A DNA stretch of 8,122 bases from Alphaproteobacteria bacterium (lineage in GTDB: Bacteria > Pseudomonadota > Alphaproteobacteria > JAAXGF01). Below are positions 1 through 6,000 of this stretch, piece by piece. Positions within the stretch are counted from its first letter, which is position 1, and every line of letters starts with the position of its first letter. The stretch lies in the NCBI GenBank assembly GCA_012267605.1, contig JAAXGF010000048.1:1-8122 (forward strand). The letters run 5' to 3'. Under the pieces are notes generated by a model. The model was given only the letters and a program-made list of their open reading frames with translations. It was not told the origin of the DNA and did no database searches. The position numbers and the translations under genes were made by a program.

Positions 1-35
1 GGATCAGACCTGGGCAGTTACATGAAAACCTGCAA

Positions 36-1373
36 ATGCCCCGCCATATCTCGGAATTGCTTCCAGTAAAAATCGATTCGACATCGAATGGTGAATATGC
101 CCCGGTCCCCGTGGGTACCAACTTGCGCCGGGCGCGGGTCGTTGCTGCCGCTCGAATCGAGGATAACGCGCGACGAACTGGTCAGACACGCCGTGATTTC
201 CTCGCCAGCTTGTGCGGTGTGGCGACGACACTTGCCACGTTCAATCAGGCATTTGCCCATCGCGGCAACCTGGGTGGATATTTTCAGCTCGCGGTCGACT
301 CCCATTTGGATTCAGCTGCCGCCGAGGCTACGCTTTCCGGGGATGAGTTCATTTTTGATGTACAAACTCATATGGTCGATCCCAAAGGCGATTGGCGCGG
401 CACTGTTGCGCCAAATCCGCTTGGCGCAGGTTACCGCGGTGTCGAGAAATGGCTGTCACAGTTACCTCAGGGGAACTGCGGCGAATGGGATCCGGTCGAA
501 TGTTTTGGTGCCGATCACTTCATTAAGGAGATCTTTCTCGACAGCGACACCGACATGGCGGTTTTGAGCTTTTTCCCTCGTCCGCCCGACAAAAATCCCT
601 TGTCGTTACAAGAAGCCGACCGCGTCCGTGGTTTGGCGGAAGCGTTGGATGGAACGCCCCGACTCTTGTTGCACGCCATTGTAATGCCAAATTTGCCGCC
701 GCTGGCAGACCAACTCGAAAAAATGGAACAAGCGGTTGCGAATTTTCCCATCTCAGCATGGAAAACCTATACGCACTGGGCACCTGGTGGTGGCCCCGGT
801 TGGCGACTTGACGATTCCGATCACGGCATACCTTTCCTCGAAAAGGCGCGCGCGCTCGGCGTTCGGACGGTCTGTATTCATAAAGGTCTTTCTGGCCGCG
901 GCGTATCTGCGGACTACGCCTCGTGCCTAGATGTGGGCCGTGCAGCGCGTCGGTTTCCCGACATCAATTTTTTGATCTACCACTCGGGATTTCAACCCTA
1001 CCGACGTGAAGGGCCTTACCGAGAATCCGATGCAAATATTGGGGTAGACAGCCTGGTGCGGTCACTGACCGAAAATGACGTTCCGCCCGGTGCCAACGTC
1101 TATGCTGAACTTGGTACAACCTGGCGCCGACTAATGCAGGATCCGACGGCAGCCGCCCATGTTTTGGGCAAACTTCTCGTATCCGTAGGACCCGATCGCA
1201 TACTTTGGGGGACGGACAGCATATGGTATGGCTCTCCCCAAGATCAGATCCAGGCTTTCCGATCGTTCTCGATCAACGAGGAGCTGCGAGAGCGCTACGG
1301 TTATCCGGCGCTCACGAATTTGATCAAGCGGAAAATTTTGGGGATTACATCGAATAGTGGCGCTTGGCCCTAA
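36..1373 (+). CDS. Tat-exported amidohydrolase (amidohydrolase_2 type), C-terminus replaced by an inserted element
   Basis: Metal-dependent hydrolase of the TIM-barrel amidohydrolase_2 family (PF04909 type); the substrate cannot be told. A Tat signal is visible: TRRDFLAS at residues 51-58, then a hydrophobic stretch to about A74, so the product is probably periplasmic. Candidate metal and active-site residues are D108-x-Q-x-H112 (FDVQTH), K243 in WKTY, H282 (CIHKG), H316 (IYHSG) and D394 (WGTDS). The usual first His of HxH is Gln here. Native sequence runs to I434; the last 10 residues and the TAA come from the left end of the element at 1340-2732. The missing 62 residues lie at 2741-2930, so the intact protein would be 497 aa from this start. 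The start is uncertain: the frame is open upstream to base 3, there is no clear ribosome binding site, and the Tat motif sits unusually deep. An upstream start or GTG 111 is possible. The protein may be inactive. Confidence 0.87.
   Translation: MPRHISELLPVKIDSTSNGEYAPVPVGTNLRRARVVAAARIEDNARRTGQTRRDFLASLCGVATTLATFNQAFAHRGNLGGYFQLAVDSHLDSAAAEATLSGDEFIFDVQTHMVDPKGDWRGTVAPNPLGAGYRGVEKWLSQLPQGNCGEWDPVECFGADHFIKEIFLDSDTDMAVLSFFPRPPDKNPLSLQEADRVRGLAEALDGTPRLLLHAIVMPNLPPLADQLEKMEQAVANFPISAWKTYTHWAPGGGPGWRLDDSDHGIPFLEKARALGVRTVCIHKGLSGRGVSADYASCLDVGRAARRFPDINFLIYHSGFQPYRREGPYRESDANIGVDSLVRSLTENDVPPGANVYAELGTTWRRLMQDPTAAAHVLGKLLVSVGPDRILWGTDSIWYGSPQDQIQAFRSFSINEELRERYGYPALTNLIKRKILGITSNSGAWP
1332..1339. 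repeat. Target site duplication, left copy
   Basis: AAAATTTT directly abuts the left terminal inverted repeat and is repeated at 2733-2740. Removing the element and one copy restores the amidohydrolase reading frame as K-I-F-G-L-N-G, which shows that the 8 bp were duplicated on insertion. The target is itself a palindrome. Confidence 0.9.
1340..1362 (+). repeat. Left terminal inverted repeat
   Basis: These 23 bases, starting GGGGATTACA, are the exact reverse complement of 2710-2732. The identity ends sharply at 1363. The repeat supplies foreign C-terminal codons to the truncated amidohydrolase. Confidence 0.93.
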
Positions 1374-1558
1374 ATCCGACGCCTCCCTCTCCCTGCCCGA
1401 CGAAATTTAGATGCCGCAACGGGCTGGGTCAAGATCCTAGCCATGTCCTCGACGGTGAGACCGTCCAGGTGCGAGAAGTCGATGGGCTTCTCCTGCTCTT
1501 CCTTGGTTGGCTGATAGTCGGCGTCGGCCGGTTCTACGTGAAATTTCGTCTTGGCCAT
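1370..1558 (-). CDS. Small hypothetical protein, last gene of the element operon
   Basis: 62-residue protein of unknown function. The start is well supported: ATG at 1556-1558 follows an AGGAGG Shine-Dalgarno with 5-base spacing. The N-terminal half is acidic and polar (PADADYQPTKEEQEKP). A conserved-looking core follows, DGLTVEDMARILTQPV at about residues 32-47, then a strongly basic tail ending in RRAGRGRRRI. No membrane segment or signal peptide is visible. The stop lies 7 bases inside the left terminal repeat of the element (1340-1362), so the gene belongs to the insert. The tail may have been altered by its position at the element end. It is the promoter-distal member of the leftward operon and follows a 29-codon ORF with one base between stop and start. 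Confidence 0.7.
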   Translation of the reverse strand: MAKTKFHVEPADADYQPTKEEQEKPIDFSHLDGLTVEDMARILTQPVAASKFRRAGRGRRRI

Positions 1559-1559
1559 A

Positions 1560-1649
1560 TCAGCCTCCTAATCTGGCGCCCCGCCCGCTGACCCGCGGAA
1601 GGAGACGCGCGGGGCATTGGCGGGATAGGCCGGAGGGGTGGTTGGGCAT
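1560..1649 (-). CDS. Possible 29-residue coupled ORF
   Basis: Starts at ATG 1647-1649, two bases after the stop of the 53-residue gene upstream, and ends one base before the next ATG. It has no Shine-Dalgarno of its own, so translation would rely on coupling. It begins MPNHPSGLSR, resembling the start of the ORF at 1824-1931 (MNQPHPSDLS). The two starts share a nearly identical DNA stretch (1619-1649 and 1900-1931). The rest is rich in Arg, Gly and Pro and does not match the paralogue, so this may be a decayed copy or not translated. Confidence 0.3.
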   Translation of the reverse strand: MPNHPSGLSRQCPARLLPRVSGRGARLGG

Positions 1650-1651
1650 CG

Positions 1652-1813
1652 TTACGGTAACAGGATTTTCAGTATAGTCAGGGTGATCAGGCCGTGCGCG
1701 ATGGTCTGAACAAGAAGGGCCTTATAAAGCTCGCCCTTTGTAACGAGATGCTCCCTATCCCGCTCAAGAACGGCAACACGTTGCTGAATGGTGGTCTGCG
1801 CGGTTCCGGTCAT
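1652..1813 (-). CDS. Small coiled-coil protein with C-terminal membrane segment
   Basis: 53-residue protein from ATG 1811-1813, chosen because AGGAG lies 7 bases upstream. A TTG at 1858 would add 15 residues but has no such site and would overlap the neighbouring ORF at 1824-1931. Residues 7-30 (TTIQQRVAVLERDREHLVTKGE) look helical and coiled-coil. Residues about 36-52 (VQTIAHGLITLTILKIL) form a hydrophobic segment, so the protein is probably tail-anchored in the inner membrane. The layout resembles XhlA-like or DUF1640-like small proteins (a helix with a TK-x-[DE]-L motif, then a transmembrane segment), but this is only resemblance. It sits in the middle of the element operon; the upstream ORF's TAG stop overlaps this gene's Shine-Dalgarno. 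Confidence 0.65.
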   Translation of the reverse strand: MTGTAQTTIQQRVAVLERDREHLVTKGELYKALLVQTIAHGLITLTILKILLP

Positions 1814-1823
1814 TCGTAATCTC

Positions 1824-1931
1824 CTAGAGCCGAACGTCGCGGCGGGCTTGGAAGTCAAGGTACACGTCGCCGCGCTGGCGGTTGTCGGCGGCGTGCTCCG
1901 GCGATAGGTCGGAGGGGTGTGGTTGGTTCAT
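1824..1931 (-). CDS. 35-residue ORF coupled to the upstream gene by ATGA overlap
   Basis: ATG 1929-1931 overlaps the TGA stop (1928-1930) of the upstream coiled-coil gene as ATGA, a classic coupling arrangement. The stop TAG (1824-1826) runs into the AGGAG of the next gene. The product begins MNQPHPSDLSPEHAAD and continues RGDVYLDFQARRDVRL, a polar charged peptide with no membrane segment. The overlapping stop and start on both sides and an open frame filling the whole gap support translation. I recognise no family. The start resembles that of the ORF at 1560-1649. Confidence 0.5.
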   Translation of the reverse strand: MNQPHPSDLSPEHAADNRQRGDVYLDFQARRDVRL

Positions 1932-2194
1932 GGTTTAATGGAATTCAAAGCATCGCGAATATCTGTCATAAGCCCCTCTTGTCCATCACGCATCTTGGAC
2001 AAGTCCTTTCTTAGTTCTGACACGTCCTTCTTCAATTCGAGCACGTTTCCGTCCGTCACCTCTAAGGCTTGGCGCAGCTGCGCCATGTCAACTTTGACCG
2101 GCGCCACCGCCTCGTCAACCGCCTCGCGGAGAACGTCGCCAAAGGCCACAGCGAGCCGTTGCAGGCTTCCGTTCAGCTTCTCCTTGTCAGTCAT
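1928..2194 (-). CDS. Coiled-coil hypothetical protein (88 aa)
   Basis: 88-residue protein from ATG 2192-2194, preceded by GGGAGG at 7-base spacing. An in-frame ATG at 2225-2227 overlaps the stop of the gene upstream (ATGA) and would add 11 residues (MNKKHPLGGCD). Either start, or both, may be used. The sequence is a nearly continuous amphipathic helix. Residues about 10-35 are mixed (LQRLAVAFGDVLREAVDEAV), and about 38-80 show heptad-like spacing of L, V and M between charged residues (VLELKKDVSELRKDLSKMR). No signal peptide, membrane segment or catalytic motif is visible. It probably forms oligomers or pairs with the coiled-coil product of 2224-2529. The function is unknown and no known family is claimed. 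Confidence 0.68.
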   Translation of the reverse strand: MTDKEKLNGSLQRLAVAFGDVLREAVDEAVAPVKVDMAQLRQALEVTDGNVLELKKDVSELRKDLSKMRDGQEGLMTDIRDALNSIKP

Positions 2195-2223
2195 GTCGCA
2201 ACCTCCCAAGGGATGCTTCTTGT

Positions 2224-2529
2224 TCATCGCGCCAGTCTCCTGGCAATTTCATCAACCACCTCCACGGCGGTGGGTCCGTCTTCTCCATCGGCCCCGTTGA
2301 TCACCTTTTCTCGAATCTCTCCAACCATTGTCTCAAGCCCGCCCATGCGTGTCTCAATCCCATCGATTCTCTTGTCGTTAGCATCAAGGCGTACATTAAC
2401 CTGGGATTGGAACTTACCCATTATATCGGTGACGTTGGACTGAAATCCGTCCAACCTGGCAAGCACCTTGAACTGAAAATCCGCCTCGTCCATCGCCACG
2501 CGGCGTGATGCGTCTGTAAGGGTGGGCAT
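2224..2529 (-). CDS. Coiled-coil hypothetical protein (101 aa), first gene of the element operon
   Basis: 101-residue protein from ATG 2527-2529. A TTG at 2553 would add 8 residues. The ATG is preferred because it is preceded by TTGCGAC, the same context as the ATG of the next gene, with a weak AGAG upstream. Residues about 14-80 are predominantly helical with heptad-like hydrophobic spacing (FQFKVLARLDGFQSNVTDI and RIDGIETRMGGLETMVGEI). A short acidic Gly-rich linker (NGADGEDGP) follows, then a final helix (VEVVDEIARRLAR). There is no membrane segment or enzymatic motif. The stop overlaps the ATG at 2225-2227 as ATGA. A sigma70-like promoter lies at 2570-2598. Its role is unknown; alternating coiled-coil proteins suggest an assembly or anchor. 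Confidence 0.68.
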   Translation of the reverse strand: MPTLTDASRRVAMDEADFQFKVLARLDGFQSNVTDIMGKFQSQVNVRLDANDKRIDGIETRMGGLETMVGEIREKVINGADGEDGPTAVEVVDEIARRLAR

Positions 2530-2569
2530 GTCGCAATCTCTAGAGCCACTCAATGCGGGTAACTAGTAA

Positions 2570-2598
2570 CCTATAGCACATCGGAAATAAACCGTCTA
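2570..2598 (-). promoter_or_regulatory. Candidate sigma70 promoter of the element operon
   Basis: On the minus strand, TAGACG (2593-2598; 4 of 6 to TTGACA) and TATAGG (2570-2575; 4 of 6 to TATAAT) are separated by 17 bases. They lie about 40 bases ahead of the first gene's ATG at 2529, in the only substantial non-coding part of the element. Read by eye only. Confidence 0.4.
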
Positions 2599-2673
2599 TC
2601 ATCGCTCCCGCAGACTTTGATGGGCGCCCGCTCTGCCGGGCCGCCCGCTGAATAGAACAGCCTTATACCCGAT

Positions 2674-2690
2674 GCGGGGCCGCTCCCCGC
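2674..2690. other. GC-rich hairpin near the right end of the element
   Basis: GCGGGG (2674-2679) and CCCCGC (2685-2690) form a perfect 6-bp stem with a 5-base loop, about 20 bases inside the right terminal repeat. There is no T-run on either strand, so it is not a standard terminator. It could block read-through from outside into the cargo operon or serve the transposition machinery; both ideas are speculative. Confidence 0.35.
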
Positions 2691-2709
2691 GCATGGCGAA
2701 TTTCCGGCC

Positions 2710-2732
2710 CGCCACTATTCGATGTAATCCCC
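2710..2732 (-). repeat. Right terminal inverted repeat
   Basis: Exact 23-base reverse complement of 1340-1362, directly followed by AAAATTTT at 2733-2740. Together they define the right edge of the element. Confidence 0.93.
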
Positions 2733-2740
2733 AAAATTTT
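2733..2740. repeat. Target site duplication, right copy
   Basis: AAAATTTT, identical to 1332-1339, sits between the right terminal repeat and the resumed amidohydrolase reading frame. Confidence 0.9.
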
Positions 2741-2930
2741 TGGCTTAAACGGTGCAAAGGTATACGGATTACAGCCTGAACAGATTCGCCAAAAAGCCAA
2801 AGGCGACGGAATTGGCCAAGTCAAAGCGGATTACCGCTCCTCACCCGCTCCTAGCCATATCACGTATGGACCCAGAACCGTGACTGAATACCGTGCATTG
2901 TTGCGCGAACGGGGTGGATTTCCAGCTTAA
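2741..2930 (+). pseudogene. Detached 3' end of the interrupted amidohydrolase gene
   Basis: Joined after base 1339, base 2741 completes a Phe codon and the frame then reads GLNGAKVYGLQPEQI and on for 62 codons to TAA at 2928-2930. Glycine-Leu-Asn followed by a YGL/YGI-P motif is the normal C-terminal helix region of amidohydrolase_2 proteins, so this is the missing end of the gene that starts at 36. The fragment continues to a plausible native terminus (ALLRERGGFPA). It has no start codon of its own in a sensible position and is presumably not translated. Its undecayed frame suggests a recent insertion. Confidence 0.88.
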
Positions 2931-3009
2931 ATAAACGTGCCCTGAGCTAGTTGCCACCAGGCTCCGTCACGACCCAGACGCGAAGTGGACGTGATCCTGA
3001 ATTAAGTTG

Positions 3010-3031
3010 CGGCGATCGTGCTAAATCGCCG
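3010..3031 (-). terminator. Weak hairpin at the 3' end of the RTX gene
   Basis: CGGCGAT and ATCGCCG (3010-3016 and 3025-3031) form a 7-bp stem around an 8-base loop that includes part of the RTX stop codon. No T-run follows on the minus strand, so intrinsic termination is doubtful. It lies in the 90-base gap between converging reading frames. Confidence 0.25.
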
Positions 3032-6000
3032 TTACGATCTCCAGATCGTTGGCAACCGGGGCATCGCCTTGGAAATTGCCGATCAGCGTGTAGCCCGCGG
3101 CGGCGCCATTGGTATCGTGATAGAGGTTGCCTATATCATCAAACACAAACGAGGTGTTGCCAGCCAAATATTCACTCGACGTTCCGTTAGTACCGTCGTA
3201 CTCGCCGGCGATGGCGCTAAAATTAGTGCCGTCCACGATGTTGCCGAGGGCACCGAATTCGCTCTGCAAGAAATGAATTTCATCATCCCCGGTATCGAAA
3301 TCGAGAATGGTATCCGCCAACAGCCCAAGAAATGTTGGTGTGCCGTTCACCAGAGTTGACGTACCGTCGGCAATGGCCTCGTAGCCGAATACGTCATCGC
3401 CACCGCCTCCCTGAAGCTGGTCGGCACCGCCGCCGCCAACCAAGACGTCAGGTCGGTTGCCCGCACCGCCATCGAGCTGGTCGTCTCCTTCCCCACCGAA
3501 AAGGGTGTCGTTGTTGTTGCCACCCAACAGGGTATCGATTCCGTCTCCGCCTTCGAGTAGATCGTTGTTGTTGTCGCCGATGAGCGAATCGTCTCCCGCA
3601 CCTCCGATGAGCGTATCGTTATTGCGCCCACCGTCCAAGGTATCGGACCCGTCGCCGCCTTCGAGCAGATCATCGTTCCTATCGCCAAAGAGTGAATCGT
3701 CACCAGCGCCGCCAATGAGCGTGTCGTTGTTACGTCCGCCGTCTAGGGTATCGGAACCATCCCCCCCATCCAGCTCGTCGTTGCCTCTGTCGCCGATGAG
3801 TAAATCGTCCCCCACTCCGCCAATGAGCGTGTCGTTGTTGAGCCCTCCGTCGAGGGTATCAAAGCCGTCCCCCCCTCCGAGCCGATCGTCATTTCGGTCG
3901 CCGATTAGTGAATCATTTCCAGTGCCACCAATGAGCGTGTCGTTGTTGCGTCCGCCGTCCAGGGTGTCGGACCCATCACCTCCCTCGAGCCGATCGTCGT
4001 TTCTGTCGCCAATAAGCGAATCGTCGCCCGCGCCACCGATTAGAGTGTCGTTTTCACGTCCACCGTCCAGAGTATCGGACCCGTTGCCGCCCTCAAGCTC
4101 GTCGTTGCCTCTACCACCGACTAGCGAATCATCCCCGCCAAGTCCGTCGATGCTATCGTTACCGCCGAGACCGTCGATGCTGTCGGGACCCGTGGTTCCG
4201 ACCAATGTATCGTCCCCAGGTGTACCGTTGAGAACGATGCCGGCGGAGGCGACGGATACCACCACGTTTCCGACGGAAATCCCCCCGTTGCCATCCGCGG
4301 CGGTGTAGGTGAAATTATCTTGACCGTCGAATCCTGCGTTCGGTGTATAGGTAAGAGTGTTATCCGGATTGATCACGACCATGCCGTTACCCACCGGTCC
4401 GACTGCAGTTACCGACAGGGCATCTCCATCCGGATCGTCATCGTTATCGAGCACGTCGATGTCCACCGCCACGCCGAAATCCGTTGACGCGTCATCGTCC
4501 AAAACCACGGGAGCACCGTTCACGGCGGCGAAATTGAGCAAAACCACGACCGAGTCGGCACCGCCAAATCCGTCGGTCACCGTGTAGGAAAAACTCGCTT
4601 CGCCAACAAAATCAGGGTTTGGCGTGAATACCACGTTACCGACCGGGCTAAGGCCAACCGCTCCTGAAACGGCATCCCCAACGCTCGAAATCGAAAGGGA
4701 ATCTCCGTCCGCATCACTATCGTTGGCCAGTAGCGTGTCCGCGGTTATTGTCAGTTCCGAATTCTCGAATCCAGGGAATATGCCGTCATCGACAGCCACC
4801 GGAGTGTCATTGGCCAAAGAGACGTCGACCATGACCGTTGCAGTCGCGGTTCCCCCATTCCCGTCGGTGACTGTGTAGCTGAAGATATCCGCGCCGAAAA
4901 AATCTAGATTGGGCTGGTAGTTGATCGTACCCGCTGCGACTATCGTTAACGTGCCGTTGGCTGCACCGGTCACTGAGGCCACGGAAAGCGGATCGCCATC
5001 AAAATCGCTGTCGTTGGCCACGACATTGATGGCCACCGCCGTATCCTCGGCGGTGTTGGCAAGTTCATCAACGGCGATCGGCGCGTTGTTTCGGCCGTCA
5101 AGAAAGATCAGACGGTCGACAAACTGCAATACTTCGACGCCAGCCAAACTATCGCTGCCATCGTCACCATCTCCTGGGATAGAATCTTCGACGATGACAG
5201 CATCGGTCGCGACAGTCACTTCATGATCGAGAAAGACACCGGTGAAAACCGCCACGTCTTCGCCGTTACCACCAATTATCGTGTCGTTACCCGGACCGCC
5301 GACAAACTCGTTAGGACCATCGTCGCCGATGAGTTGATCCGCTGCCGAGCCGCCAACTAGGTTTTCAATGCTGGACAAAACATTGGTCCCGGTTTGGGGT
5401 CCTCCCAACGCGGTTCCTGTGGCTAAATCAGCGGTGACTGGGACCGCGTTGGCAATAAAGGTCGCGGTGTCGATCCCAGTTCCACCGTCAAGCACGTTGT
5501 TACCACCACCTCCGATGAGCGTGTCATTCCCCGCGCCGCCGAAAATGACGTCGTCGTCGATTCCGCCGTCCAGATTGTCAGGCCCGGGGTTACCAACAAT
5601 CGAATCGTTACCCGGTCCGCCGGCGAGTGAATCGGCGCCGGGTCCGCCGAAAAGCACATCGTCGCCGCTACCGCCAACGAAAAATTCATCGGCACTGGTA
5701 CCCGAGAACAACACTCCACCGTCCGGCAGATTCGGAAACTCAGGGTCATCGACGCCGAGGGGTATTGGTGCAGCCACCTCCATGGCTTCCTCAACCTCCG
5801 CCCCAGCGTCGAGAAGGATCGGCTCATCGTCCCGAGGCGTAGTATCCGCGACCTCAACCACCCTAGGCGTGTCGTCCGTGTATGTAGGTACCGTTGCGCC
5901 CGGTAGCGCCAATGGGACTTCTGCCGGTGGGGCACCGAACCCGCCGACGACACGAACGACTTCTCCAGCCGGAAATGCTCCAGCTGCCGGTGCCACATTT

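Larger units (their letters stand above)
1340..2732. mobile_element. Non-autonomous insertion element (1393 bp) with a cargo operon of small ORFs
   Basis: The boundaries are defined by perfect 23-bp terminal inverted repeats (1340-1362 and 2710-2732, starting GGGGATTACA) and by the 8-bp direct repeat AAAATTTT outside them. The element splits an amidohydrolase gene whose frame resumes exactly after the right copy of the duplication. No transposase ORF or DDE-type motif is visible. About 1.16 kb is filled by a leftward operon of small genes. The right 180 bp is non-coding and holds a promoter and a hairpin. GGGG-starting ends plus an AT-rich 8-bp duplication fit the IS1595 family, some members of which carry passenger genes, so an IS1595-type transposase acting in trans is the best guess. 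Family assignment is inference; the element itself is well supported. Operon transcription runs outward through the left end, antisense to the amidohydrolase. Confidence 0.9.

Noticed and set aside
88..567. Plus-strand open frame of 159 codons
   Set aside because: It overlaps the amidohydrolase in another frame and has no recognisable family motif.
2622..2660. GC-rich palindromic stretch near the right end of the element
   Set aside because: GGGCGCCC and similar short palindromes are expected in GC-rich DNA and show no extended stem or T-run.
3500..4160. CRISPR-like regular repeats
   Set aside because: The 108-bp periodicity is coding RTX sequence with no unique spacers.
3457..4308. Long plus-strand open frame of Ser/Pro-rich repeats
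   Set aside because: It is the antisense of the RTX nonapeptide codons; its 36-residue periodicity simply mirrors the real gene.
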